The notes beneath the pieces are model-generated. The model was not told where the DNA came from and searched no databases. It saw only the letters and a list, made by a program, of their open reading frames with translations. A program made the translations under genes and the position numbers. From Rotaria sp. Silwood1 (taxonomy: Eukaryota > Rotifera > Eurotatoria > Philodinida > Philodinidae), in contig CAJNOP010000685.1 in assembly GCA_905250075.1 (NCBI GenBank), positions 47,355 to 111,354 on the forward strand: DNA of 64,000 bases, read 5' to 3'. This document shows, one piece after another, positions 49,437 to 60,966 of the stretch. How positions within the stretch are numbered: the stretch's first letter is position 1; the number at the start of each line of letters is the position of its first letter.

Positions 49437-50751
49437 TCATCTAACACTAGAATCGTGACATTTCTTGCTCACATCTTTCTGCACTGAAATTTCCAGGTAT
49501 AATTGCGGCATAAGGTCAAATCGCTGCTGCTTTCATTTAATACTTTCAAATTCTACTCGAAACTACATCAGACGATAAGTACACAGACTAAAGTCAAATA
49601 TGTACGTACCCATTACATTTTCTTGCTGATTCATGTAAAGATAATGCATAGAGAGCTCTCGTTCCTTTTCGATGCGTAATGTATTGATTGTTTTAAGTAA
49701 ATAAGGGATGTCATGTTCTTGTAAGTCGATATCGTGTTCTTTTGTGTAAACTTGCGACTTGGCAGTCATGATTTGTTCCAGTAGGTTGTTCCTTAATTTT
49801 TCAATCATTGAATTACTTTTGTCGATATGATCAACAAAGAGAACTATTCTTGGTGTACATTTAATCAAATCAATCAGAAGCTGACGAGTTTCATCGTTGT
49901 ATTTACTAGGCCGATCAGGAGGTAAACCATTCATGACAACAAGAAGGGAACTAGGTTCAAACGAGTACGCAGCTTTGATAGCATTGAATGCAACTACATC
50001 TTCGTCACGAATGCGACCGTTCTGATGACCGAAGACATACAGAACAAGTGAATTAGGTTGTTGATCGAATGCTCGGTAGATTTCCCGTTTGTTACACTCA
50101 ATACGTTCCTGATTTGCTTCGATCAACCCAGGAATATTGAACACAATAAATTTTGAACCTTTCAGCTCCAACATTGCTGATTCAGTTTGATGAGTAACAG
50201 AACGAGCTGCGAACTCATTTTTGAATACTTCTCTGTTCAATAGAATATTCGCAAGAAAACTCTTGCCTACACCGCTGTTGCCAAGTATGATAAGGCCAGT
50301 TGAATCTTGATACTGATTATGATTCGTTTTGAATTGATATGCTTGATCATTTCTTCTCATTATTTCTGAAAACGTTCTCATGAAAGATGTGTGAGATTAT
50401 ATTATTGAGCAAAGAATGAGTGTATGAATAATTTACCCCGATTGTCAAAGATATTTTTGTTAGGGTCTATGTTCGATTGATTTTGCTTATTTTCGTCAGT
50501 TATTTGAGACTTGAAAACATGAAGAATAGCTGCCTGCAACATATGAAATGAGTAGCATATAATTGAACGAAGATGATCAATTTATTACGTCGATATCCCA
50601 ATCGCTCTGGGAAAGTATGGCAATGCACTCATCAATGTTAGATATGGCTGTATACTCCTAAGACATAAATTTTATATGATTTCTGTATAGGAAGAAAATG
50701 TCAGTTTACAAAACATACTTGAAAGCTGGCTAGAATCTCTTCACGCTGCAT
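49437..50751 (-). CDS. UBA-like + AIG1/GIMAP-like GTPase
   Basis: Exons 50751-50719, 50657-50589, 50533-50437, 50365-49610 and 49483-49437 join in frame (1002 bp, 333 residues). Residues 1-45 read MQREEILASFQ, then ISNIDECIAILSQSDWDIDA, very close to the N-terminal UBA domain I remember in FAF1 (DREMILADFQ...IDEAITLLEQNNWD), so ubiquitin or ubiquitin-like binding is likely. Residues ~85-290 are an AIG1-type G domain: P-loop GNSGVGKS at 95-102, switch-like NIPGLIEAN, then VYVFGHQNGRIRDEDVVAF. A canonical NKxD base-recognition motif is replaced by VVMNGLPPDRP. The last exon is uncertain: another donor (49606) would splice instead to the coiled-coil exon at 48254. UBA plus GTPase suggests ubiquitin-linked membrane or defence signalling, which is inference. 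Confidence 0.75.
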
Positions 50752-52398
50752 ATTGAGGTCTAGATTGTTAGTAGAAGTCTATCTAGAAAGTCAGTCAGAA
50801 AAGCCTGATGTTCTTTTCGGATCAACATGTAATGATCAAAGTGAACATTTAGTTCTTTGATGTTTTATCATTCGATACGGAGTTCTGTCAGAGGAATTCG
50901 TTTTCAAACCTATCAGCTTAGGATGGCTAAGATTTTTCAGTACCTTCCACAGTTACTCTAGAGGAAATTCTTTGATATTTTTGGGTCAGATCCTTAACGC
51001 ATGCAATAAGAATTCATTAAGGATTTCCTCTTTTCTCATGAGGAAATGACTTAATCCTAAATAAAGCGTTTAGCCATGGAATCTCAAAGTTCTGACAGGA
51101 TTGAAACAAGATTCTATCAATATCTTCAAGGATTTATCAATCACTTAAAAATCAGGAATTTGTTCAAAAATCCGTTAATTCCTGTAAGAAACGTGTAGCC
51201 AAGCAATGTTAAAAGTTTTTGACAGTATGAGCGTAGATGAGGAACGTGGATGTGTTTCTCGATTTAAGTGTAAGCGTTTATCCATCTTACCTTAGCTGAT
51301 ACCCATACCAACATTGGCATGTTGTATTGTTGTTAAGGCTCTTCTTTAATTTAGTTACGATTCTTGACGGAATCCTGGTTTCAGAGTCCAAAATACATTC
51401 TTACCAGAACTTGATAATATCTTGGTAGAATAATGTCTGCTATTCCTGTGAAGATTCTAAGTAGGATCGAGACTGAACTCTGATATAATACTACATTCGT
51501 TGCTTAGAAAATAAATTAAACAGGAGTTTGAACAAATCCTGAAAATGATCCTGTTTAAAGGTGAGAAATCCTGCAAACAGAAGTTACTAGAATTTGACAT
51601 AGGATCTTGAATGAAAATTGACAAGATCCATGACATTCAGAATCATGGCAGATCTTTCTAGGATTTCTCAAAGAACGAATAGAATTCCAACTAGAGCAGT
51701 TTCTTATGACATTCAAACAATCGACCTTTCTATTACATATTTGGGACAAGGTGACACTCATGTGCGACTCAATTTTGAAAAAAATGACGAATGGATGCCT
51801 TTAACCCCAAAAATACTCGCCTGAAATCCGCCTGGGCCCCATCCCATTTCATTTTAGTGTTATACACACACAGCGTCAGATCAAAGCACACCTCTCTAAA
51901 TATGCTCTAATGAAGATTGGTACAACATGTCGCTAACGTCAGTCGTTCGTCATCACTAGTTATTTATATGATAAATTATCTCGACGTACATATCAACGCT
52001 TGTTGCCCATCTGGAAACTACCCGCATTCCAGTGAAATGCTTTTTGATGTTTTGTAATTGTAGTCTTAGATAGGATCTTGTTCTTTCATCTGTACTTTAG
52101 GAAAGACTAGTAGACTATGTCAGTAACAATCATCCATCATACCAATACTGTAAAGAAAGAGCACTATTTCAGGAGCGATAAGTTTCTAGCTCTCTTGCAT
52201 GTTACCGAAAATTCAATTCTAAAGAAGAAAGAAATCATGCCGAAACGCGCGAAACGTTTCGATAAGATCTTTCCCCTGTCAATACGAAAGTTTCAACAAA
52301 ATACAACGTATGTAGAAACAGTTCATTTCCAAAATATCACTTTTCTATATGCCAGTCATCGTCAAAAGAAAAACTTTTCCTAGAATGCGCATGAATAT
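50752..52398. other. gene-free stretch between two GTPase genes
   Basis: No supported gene. From about 50.93 to 51.66 kb the hexamers AGGATT/AATCCT recur unusually often, suggesting an old repeat. A fragment with the GGATCTTG pattern recurs near 52070. Confidence 0.4.
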
Positions 52399-52533
52399 GG
52401 GTGTGGGTGTGAGTATGGATGTGTTGGGCGCAGATGTGGTGTGGGTGTGAGTGCGGGCATGTGAAACGGATGTGGTCGTGTGTCAAAGAACAGGTGCAGA
52501 CCACACTCACACCTGAACCCGCACCTACATACC
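52399..52533. repeat. telomere-like hairpin 3' of GTPase gene 2
   Basis: GGGTGTGGGTGTGAGTATGG and a second G-rich block GTGGTGTGGGTGTGAGTGCG, a loop, then CCACACTCACACCTGAACCC. It lies ~140 bp beyond the stop of the gene at 52677. Confidence 0.75.
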
Positions 52534-52676
52534 TTCTTGTTCTTGTTTGCAGAAATATAGCTGACACTAAACGCAATACGTTAGTGGAATTCGGCGATTT
52601 TCAATCCACTGTTTATTTGCGATTGCATGCAATCAAACAAGTGAGTAAAATAGATCAAAAGTTTTCAAAGATTGAT

Positions 52677-53933
52677 TCATTTATTTTTGTGTCCACATGA
52701 ACGAGGATCGTAAGGATGAGGAGGAAGAGATGAATTGGGATATGAAGGGCAACCTTGTTCATTATCATCAGGAGCAGGAGAATGATGCGACTCAGGACCA
52801 TAAAACACATCACCCACATAACTCACTACTTTACCAACTCCATGTTTGATCTTTTTCAAGGGATTAGATCTCTTATCAGAAATGACAATAACTTGTGGTG
52901 GTACCGACATTTGAGCAATCATTTTTTTGTTCCTTTCGCTGTCTTGTTTAATTTGTTCGGCTAATCTGATCCTGGCATCTCTGTCTGGATCGTGTAGTAG
53001 AAGTTCGATTTTCCCACTAGATCGATCAAATTTGTTCTGATTAGTCTTTAGCAACTCATTGAAGCTGTCATCTTGCTCCATGGATTGTGAATCTGGATGA
53101 ATCATTTCCGTATATGATAGAGTTGGTCGTCCTTGTTGAAGTTTCTGAGCTGAATCTGGATGAACCGTTTCCGTAAATGATAGAGTTGGTCGTCCTTGTG
53201 GAAGTTCCTGGGGTGAATCTGGAGTTAAGTTTATTTTCTGTATTTTTGAATGTTCTTCCGCTTGCGTCAATAATTGATCCTGCCGTTGCTTACTTTGCGC
53301 TTTTAATTGAGAAATTTCATCTGTTATAAGTACAATATCCTGCTTTTTTGTCTGATGACTAGGTTCACATGTTGTCAATGCCTTATGTAGAATTTTATGG
53401 ATAAACTTTTTACTTTCTTCCGATGTTGTTTTCTCTATAAAGTATATGTGATTCACATCTACATGAGTGAGTTCCTGAAGTAAGTATGCTGTTCGTGTTT
53501 CATAGTCCTCTGGTCTATCAGACGGAATTCCATTGACAATGATCAACAACGACCCAGGAGAAAATTCGTAAGCGTTATTAATGCGAGTAAAAGCCACCAA
53601 GTCTTCATCGGGTATTCGTCCATTCTTGTGACCAAAAACAAAAATAACGATAGAGAAAGGACATTGTTCGAAAGCTTTCATGATCTCATGACGATTTTCA
53701 TCTACCATCCTTTGATTTGCTTCAACCAAGCCAGGAATATTCGCCACTGAATAGATACGATTTCCGATAGCCACTGGCATGTCTTTCCATTCGGTATAAC
53801 GAGTGACAGACTTTGCAGAAAATTTGCTTTCAAATGCGTTATCATCATCTAATAATCGATTAGCTAAAAAACTTTTCCCTACACCACTGTTACCTAGGAG
53901 AATAAGGCCACAAGGTGTTGCTGATGCCATCAA
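52677..53933 (-). CDS. AIG1/GIMAP-like GTPase with long C-terminal extension
   Basis: A single-exon ORF of 418 residues. The G domain occupies ~1-190: P-loop GNSGVGKS at 14-21, NIPGLVEANQ, then FVFGHKNGRIPDEDLVAF and VNGIPSDRPED in place of a canonical NKxD. After a helical stretch there is a two-copy repeat (QGRPTLSFTETVHPDS and QGRPTLSYTEMIHPDS), then a Glu/Arg-rich helix and a Pro/Ser-rich tail ending RSCGHKNK. The tail has no HINT or UBA domain. The CGTTTTAG just upstream of the ATG looks like a 3' splice site, so a 5'-UTR intron is likely, as in the neighbouring GTPase gene at 59.9 kb. The middle member of a three-gene cluster on one strand; its function is unknown. Confidence 0.85.
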   Translation of the reverse strand: MMASATPCGLILLGNSGVGKSFLANRLLDDDNAFESKFSAKSVTRYTEWKDMPVAIGNRIYSVANIPGLVEANQRMVDENRHEIMKAFEQCPFSIVIFVFGHKNGRIPDEDLVAFTRINNAYEFSPGSLLIIVNGIPSDRPEDYETRTAYLLQELTHVDVNHIYFIEKTTSEESKKFIHKILHKALTTCEPSHQTKKQDIVLITDEISQLKAQSKQRQDQLLTQAEEHSKIQKINLTPDSPQELPQGRPTLSFTETVHPDSAQKLQQGRPTLSYTEMIHPDSQSMEQDDSFNELLKTNQNKFDRSSGKIELLLHDPDRDARIRLAEQIKQDSERNKKMIAQMSVPPQVIVISDKRSNPLKKIKHGVGKVVSYVGDVFYGPESHHSPAPDDNEQGCPSYPNSSLPPHPYDPRSCGHKNK

Positions 53934-54040
53934 AATTTCTTTTATCTAAAACGACAATACGAGCCAGTGAAGAAAGAAACATGTATCACACTCATTAGTA
54001 TCACTTTCTTGTTTATTTTTAGCAATTCAAATATAATTGA

Positions 54041-57000
54041 TCAACGATTAGAAAAAAAGTTTGAAATTGCATGCTGAACAATCTCAGCAAGATTTTCAAG
54101 ACGAGCACGATCGATCGATCCAGGTGTAACGACATCATCAAAGTGCGCGTCAATCTTTGATGCACAATTTCTCCATAGAAGATGAAGGAATTTAAACATT
54201 CGTGGGTATTGACCCAAATTAGGAAACATATCAAAGACACAGAATCCATTAGCATGATAAGTGTGACCCGATTCAAGTACAATATTGTAAACATTGGTCG
54301 ACGGATCAGCTGAAATGCAGGTCAACTGCTTGACTAAGACAGATGATGCTCGATTCTGATCAGCAAATTGGAGTTCAACATTGGCGCACAAAGGATTGAC
54401 CAGACCTCGAAGAGATGGTTCTTCATTTTCACTAGCTTGTGGTTCCACAGCCACCATTGTTCTATATATTCATACAGATAGAATCTCAAGATATGTAGAA
54501 GAATTAGTTGAGATCAAAAGGCAAAGACTAATCTGTAGAGAATTTAAAGCTGCCAAATAATGACTGTTTTCTTGGCATAATAAAAATTCTTTCGTGGATT
54601 TCACAATTAGACATCTGTGGTTAGCACTACATTTAGTCGGTGTTCCTATAAACTACGACGTCTCCGTTTAAGTTCGGTCCATATTGCTTTGTAGAACTCA
54701 ATGAGCCAGTAAAAAACTGGGATGGTTCTTCCTAACACTCTGTTTCTACAAGTTAGCAGCTTTTGGTAAGCTTTCCACCTATGGAAAAACACATATTGGA
54801 AAAAATCGAATAACACAACTGTGTTCCGAAACTTTCCTGTATCTAAATCTAATGCAGAAAGGACAACTTTGGAACTTTCAGCCAATGAAAGTACCAATTT
54901 CAAGGCATGCCGAATGGTCAACATGACCATTTTTCAGATCCTATTATAAAGCATGATCGTTATTCGTCACCTGTTACCTTAAGAACAACGCATTCATTTG
55001 CGTTCAATATTTCATGGCTTTAAAAAAAGCGAGATTAATCGAGACGCAAAAAAAGCGTCGACCGTTAAGCATCCTACAAAAAAGGCCTTGATCTAGCACT
55101 TTTCACCGCTGAATGACAAAACTATAGCGTCTGCCAAAACAATAGCCTATCATGTTTCAGTATCATTACAATTGTGACAAAGAGGAAACTATCTTGAAGA
55201 CCTAACCGAATAATCCATATATTCGAGAATCACCATTCTAAATAGCGCTACCAACATTCATACTTTCAATACCATTCTCATCTTACCTGACTCTCACCTA
55301 CTTATCCCTTCAATCTCATAAACTTAACTTCACACACTCACCCTAACGAACATACAATCCTGGCATCATCCTCAAGTTCCCACATCCTCTCATTCAAATC
55401 CTAAACATAACTCCTTCACACTCACGCCATCAGCCACACATCCTCACTGTCACACACTTAGACGCTCACATTCACTCTAGATCGTCATACTGCCACAGTC
55501 ATACTTTAATCTTCCACCCTCATCGACCCATCCAGACACGCGTACTCTCCATGTAGGTTCTCTGCCATCCGCCGAGTCACCGTCAGTCTTTTCCGAAGCA
55601 TCTACATTCTTGGATCACCACATATCTCGAGCTTTATTATTAAATTATGGGTGAAATAAATGAATGCATTAAAGGACGGGGGCGCATAAGACAGCATTTT
55701 GGCCCCTTTGATTATTACGACCAAACCTAATTAAATCATATATAGAATGAAAGAGCATGAACTCACGATCATTTTGATGCCAAATCTGAGATGTTTTGAA
55801 TGAGTTATAAGTGTAAACCGAATCTAGCTTTAGTACATGCGAAAGGGGCGTTTCACCAGTAATCCTGATCAACAGTGTGAGCGATCGTTTGAAACAAAAC
55901 GAATTGAGTTGGATTCTGTTTACAAGTTATTCTGATAGGCCGTTGTTTAGGCTACAATTTGATAATAGAACCGCTCATTTGAAACAACCTTTTTGGTTTT
56001 AAGAGATTGGATGCATATCTTACCTTAGAGAATTTTGACCTTATATTATACATGCATATAACATTTATCACTCGATTATTGCATCAATGAAACTGCCACC
56101 AAACTTCGTTCACTTTCTGTTCGATAGAGATTTTAAAACACTATAAAACCAGCTATTTTTCAGGATTTAAAAACGTGGGCCCATAGGATAATTTTTAAGG
56201 CTACTGGTTTCACCCCCCTGATTTTTAGCTTTTTTGATCTATTGTCGACGGTTTTCGCTTAGAATAGTCCGACTTTGTACCCAAAAATATGCCATATTCG
56301 TAATCAGCTCAAAAATCTGAGTCGAATGATATGTATTCCAAATTTTTCTTTCGACTTTTTTTTTTCGGTCATATTTTTAGCTGGGGTCCCCCTCAGGGAT
56401 TAGTGAAAAAATGAATTTCATCAAAACGTTGTTCTATCCGTGGCAAACAATTGCTGAACATGTAAAACTATAATAGAAATCAAAATGGAAGGTGAATAAA
56501 TGATAAAAACAACGTTTTGATGAAATTCATTTTTTCACTAATCCCTGAGGGGGACCCCAGCTAAAAATATGACCGAAAAAAAAAGTCGAAAGAAAAATTT
56601 GGAATACATATCATTCGACTCAGATTTTTGAGCTGATTACGAATATGGCATATTTTTGGGTACAAAGTCGGACTATTCTAAGCGAAAACCGTCGACAATA
56701 GATCAAAAAAGCTAAAAATCAGGGGGGTGAAACCAGTAGCCTTAAAAATTATCCTATGGGCCCACGTTTTTAAATCCTGAAAAATAGCTGGTTTTATAGT
56801 GTTTTAAAATCTCTATCGAACAGAAAGTGAACGAAGTTTGGTGGCAGTTTCATTGATGCAATAATCGAGTGATAAATGTTATATGCATGTATAATATAAG
56901 GTCAAAATTCTCTAAGGTAAGATATGCATCCAATCTCTTAAAACCAAAAAGGTTGTTTCAAATGAGCGGTTCTATTATCAAATTGTAGCCTAAACAACGG

Positions 57001-59911
57001 CCTATCAGAATAACTTGTAAACAGAATCCAACTCAATTCGTTTTGTTTCAAACGATCGCTCACACTGTTGATCAGGATTACTGGTGAAACGCCCCTTTCG
57101 CATGTACTAAAGCTAGATTCGGTTTACACTTATAACTCATTCAAAACATCTCAGATTTGGCATCAAAATGATCGTGAGTTCATGCTCTTTCATTCTATAT
57201 ATGATTTAATTAGGTTTGGTCGTAATAATCAAAGGGGCCAAAATGCTGTCTTATGCGCCCCCGTCCTTTATACTGAATGAGTATCTGTAATTCAGATCCA
57301 ATATTAATGGTCACACGTCTCAGATTGTGAAATGGGAACGCTTACACACTTGCTTTTTTGGCCTCAGAATATCAGCAACTTAAGAATGACAGTGCTTATT
57401 TCTAGACTGATTTGTCTGTTTCTAATAATGAATGAACTCACCCGTCTATTGTAAGAAAGACATGTTCTGAAGTAAAAAACGGCGGAAAATCGTTAATCCC
57501 ATATAGATATCGACCTTGCAACTGTTCTACATCAAGAAACATGACCCGATATGGCTGATTATCAACACCCATAACTACATCACCAACGCAAATTTTTTCT
57601 ATTGGTTTGTCGGCACCATGCGCCATCCGTATCAGGGTTCCAGCCACGAAACACTAAATATGATAAAAGAGAAAATTTGAATTATTTTTAAGCCAATCGT
57701 TTAGTATGCTTTGTCTTCATGTGGACTCAGCTCAAATGACAGTAGAACTTTAATAGCAAGTTGATCAGTAAAGAAACTTATTCGAAAGTGTGTTATTGTT
57801 TCGGTCACAGAGATTATTTTTCCCATTATAAATCAAGATTTTGTAGAGTTTTGTACTATACAGAGAATAATAGTGCGCGCTAATTTATCCTCCTCCCCCC
57901 CCCCCCCCCCACCCTTCTCTTTTTTTATCAATAGGCTGCTTTTGTCTTTTAACCTCCTATATATAGGAAGAAAGCCTCAAACATACTGTATTTTATGATA
58001 TATTTACTTTGAACAAGAAATATAGTTTGCAGTATGAAAAGTGTTACTTTTTAATTACAATTTATATTCACATCTATTATTCGTACCACAACAAAACAAG
58101 AGTAAACATTTTTGAAATGACTTTCAATGGAAACAAGATAGAGCTCAGCGGTTTTTATCATTCAAAAGAAGACATAAATCTGCATCGAATCTCTTCTTTC
58201 ACATGTTTATGACAAGTTCTATCAGATTGCTGAGTCGCGTTTTCTGGAAAACATGACTGTTTTCAAAAACAAAATAGTTTTTCATAAACGTAACTCAACA
58301 CTCCAGCAAAGCTTGTCATGAACATGTAAAAAACGGTATTCGATACAGATTTATATCTTCTTTCGAATGGTGAAAACTGCAGATCTCTATCTTGTTTCTG
58401 TCAAAAGTTATTGCAAAAACACTTACTCTTCTTTTTGTTTTGATATGAATAATAAACGTGGATGAAAATATTAACAAAAAAAATTAATCTTTTTTCTTTT
58501 TATACACTTTTCATATTCCAAATTGTTCTTGTTGTTCAACGTTAATATATCAAAAAATTAAGCGCATTTGAAGCTTTCTCTCCATATATAAGATATTGAA
58601 GAACAAAAGAAGCCTAGTGATAAACACGATAAAAAAAGAAGGGTGGAAAATCAATTGGTGCACATTGTATATAGAAATATCTTTAAACATCACACTACTA
58701 GAATGTCAACTCAACGGTTTCCTCATAATAGAAAACCAGTGAGTAACTAAAATTCAAGCACGTTTCATTTCACAGAATATAAACTTACACTGCTTGAAGA
58801 CTCATATCTGACTTCTGGTGGCCGATTTTGAAGTTCTTCTATCTTTGCTCTTAGCTCATCTTGTGCTTCCCTTGATGCATTCAAAGCGCTTTCAATTGCT
58901 GAAGTATCTACGCCACGTCTGCTCTCTAATTCCTCTGTCAGTCGTTCATGTCGGGCTTGCATTGATTCCATCTGTTGTTGCATAGCAGACAATTGATTTG
59001 CGTGTGCTGATTGCATCCCCTGGATCTGTGCTTCCTGAGCCTCACGAGTTTCTCTGGCGTCTTCAGCCTGTCGTTCAATAATACGTCGAAAATGATCGGA
59101 TTCGACCTTTTGCTGGGCAACAAAATCATCATATCGCTTTTGATGTTGCTGAATTTCATTCTGGAAGAAGATCTTATTTTGTTCGAATTGGTTGGTCATC
59201 TTCTCGATCTGTTGCTTCAAGAAGGTAACTTCATCAACATTTAAACGAATGTCAGCTGTTTTCTTATGTTCAGTTGGTGTTAGCTCGACGATTGCTCGTA
59301 GCAATTGATTTTTTAAACCTCTCCGCTCATCTGAGTTTTCATTGTTTATTTTGTTCAGAAAGCAAACTCGTTCAGGTGCAACTGCAACTTGAATGATATC
59401 TTGTAACATGAGCATCACTTCGCCTTCATATGTCTTTGGCCGATCTGCTGGAAGACTATTGACCACCAGCAAGAGTGATTTGATATTCAGAGGATATGCT
59501 TTATTGATTGCATTGAATGAAACAGCATCTTCATCACGTATACGACCATTCTGGTGGCCAAATACATAAATAATAAGTGAGTTGGGTCGTTTACTAAAGG
59601 CATGATCAATTTCGCGTTTATTAAGGTCAACACGTGTCTGAAAAAAAACGACATTAAAAGAATATGTTAGCTTAAGCTCGTTGTCTGGCTTTTACTTGAT
59701 CAGCTTCAATTAAACCAGGAATATTAAAGATAGCGTAAGTGCAATTATCGAACTTTAGCTCTTCAAATTCAGTTCGATGTGTCACCGATCGAGCAGAAAA
59801 TTCGTGTTTAAATGCATCTTTGCCTAGTAAAACATTGGCCAAGAAACTTTTCCCCACGCCACTGTTACCAAGAATGATCAAACCATGCTCCTTCGATATG
59901 TTACTGTACAT
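54041..59911 (-). CDS. AIG1-like GTPase - coiled coil - HINT domain fusion protein
   Basis: Exons 59911-59696, 59637-58789, 57653-57442 and 54461-54041 join in frame (1698 bp, 565 residues). Residues 1-~190 form the G domain (P-loop GNSGVGKS at 15-22, NIPGLIE at 63-69, NSLPADRP at 132-139). A coiled coil at ~195-345 has a heptad pattern. HINT starts at Cys356 (CFVAGTLIRM), with a TxxH motif (FTSEHVFLTIDG) and a C-terminal block GHTYHANGFCVFD. HINT domains cleave the chain at the Cys and can release or transfer the N-terminal part. The intein-type terminal HN is not seen, and ~50 residues follow, so N-terminal cleavage as in hedgehog is more likely than splicing (inference). An upstream in-frame ATG at 59938 is possible, but TTTGATTTAAG before 59911 resembles a 3' splice site. 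The 2980-bp intron 3 holds the 1.6-kb palindrome. Confidence 0.75.
55241..55560. repeat. G-depleted, C-rich stretch
   Basis: Lies in the HINT gene intron. The 180 bases 55261-55440 contain only 7 G but many C in CTCAC/CACTCAC/CATCC patterns. It resembles a decayed C-strand telomere-like array without a matching G-rich arm. Confidence 0.55.
55670..57270. mobile_element. near-perfect 1.6-kb palindromic element
   Basis: The left arm (55670-56433) and right arm (56508-57270) are inverted copies. Where I compared them they differ only by one base in a T/A run (10 T against 9 A). The 74-bp spacer is 56434-56507. The ends read AAGGACGGGGGCGCATAAGA flanked by TA on both sides, as expected for a TA-targeting (Tc1/mariner-like) insertion. 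No transposase is encoded; identical ORFs in both arms are chance. It sits inside intron 3 of the GTPase-HINT gene. Confidence 0.9.
57895..57910 (+). repeat. 16-bp C homopolymer
   Basis: A run of 16 C in intron 2 of the GTPase-HINT gene, next to CCTCCT and ACCC. Length may be affected by sequencing error. Confidence 0.7.
58130..58398. mobile_element. MITE with ~85-bp inverted repeats in intron 2
   Basis: The left arm begins GAAACAAGATAGAGCTC and the right arm ends with its complement. The inner segment (TTTTTATCATTCAAAAGAAG against TTTTCACCATTCGAAAGAAG) matches the 7.36-kb element family. About 270 bp, non-coding. Confidence 0.65.
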
Positions 59912-60280
59912 TGTTAATCTTAAATCAAAAACAATCAATGTGGTTCAGTCGAATCGTTATCGCTCTTTGCTTCTCTGTTGTATGTTGTGCGTCGATTCTT
60001 CACTTAGATTTACTGGTACAATGAAAAGAGCAAGAAATGAATCAAGCTGGTGAATTGAGATACACCAAAAGAAAGAAATAGGTAACAGCCCGATTATTAA
60101 AAACATTCTACCCATTATCACCCTATGCAAGCTAAGGAAAAAAAAACAATTTTTTCTTCACCACTATGATGGGTATTTTTTCTGCATCATTGCACCCGCC
60201 TTTGAATGATCTACTATGTATTTTCAAAACGAAGAGTGCAGTAATCAATTTATAGTACTCCTATTCAACTAACTAAAGAT
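59912..60280. other. 5' flank of the GTPase-HINT gene
   Basis: No supported coding exon. It probably contains the 5'-UTR exon and promoter. Confidence 0.4.
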
Positions 60281-60356
60281 GAGTGTAGGGGTGGCGATGG
60301 TCGTCGATGTTTCGATGTGTGGGTAATATTATTCTTGTCATTACCCACACCCACAG
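60281..60356. repeat. telomere-like hairpin
   Basis: GAGTGTAGGGGTGGCGATGG and GTGTGGGTAAT, a loop, then ATTACCCACACCCACAG. The inner stem GTGTGGGTAAT/ATTACCCACAC is perfect. Confidence 0.75.
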
Positions 60357-60909
60357 CCAATACTTCTTTCGGATAAAGCGCTAAACATATCCACGGACTG
60401 GGGGGCTTATTGGAGTAACGGAAACAGTTATATAGGATTTGCTACTGCTTTAATGAATGCCAACTTCGTTGTTAGAGTAGAGTTTGTTAAGTAGTGATAT
60501 CAACTGTTTTTCTTTTCGTTCTGTTCATCATATCTATGTGTCATTTCTTTTATCATATACATATGTCGCTTTCTCTTTCTGTTCTATAGCTAGGTATTTT
60601 CCTATATTCACATTCGTTTCGTATTTTCTAATGTTAGTGCTCACTGGGATTTTACTTATATCTTATGTGGATATTTCCAACATGTCGTGTTATTCATCAT
60701 CATATATATAGTTGTGATTCTCTGGTAATAAATAAGAAAGATATTGAGTGATAATGTGAAATCATCTTTTTTCAACAACATATTGGACTTGAGAAAATAT
60801 CAAACCTAAGAAGTTGCTTAAAAGCAAAACAAATGTACTCTTCTAGGTGCTTTATAGTACTTTCTCCCGCAATAGTTACTACACATACTAAAAGCAAACA
60901 TGGACTTAC

Positions 60910-60966
60910 TTGAATATGACAGCGATCAACTTGTGCAGATGCTTCCAGTTTTTTTGCTGATGTCAC
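60910..60966 (-). CDS. possible short 5' coding exon
   Basis: ATG at 60966 opens MTSAKKLEASAQVDRCHIQ, followed directly by a consensus donor GTAAGTCC. No downstream partner exon could be proved; a candidate acceptor TTGCTTTTAG is near 60885. Family not recognised. Confidence 0.3.

Noticed and set aside
54646-54930. 94-codon minus-strand ORF in the HINT intron
   Set aside because: The flanking exons join in frame without it and it shows no recognisable domain.
55669-57280. Two identical 67-70 codon ORFs
   Set aside because: They are the same sequence in the two arms of the palindrome; no codon or domain signal.
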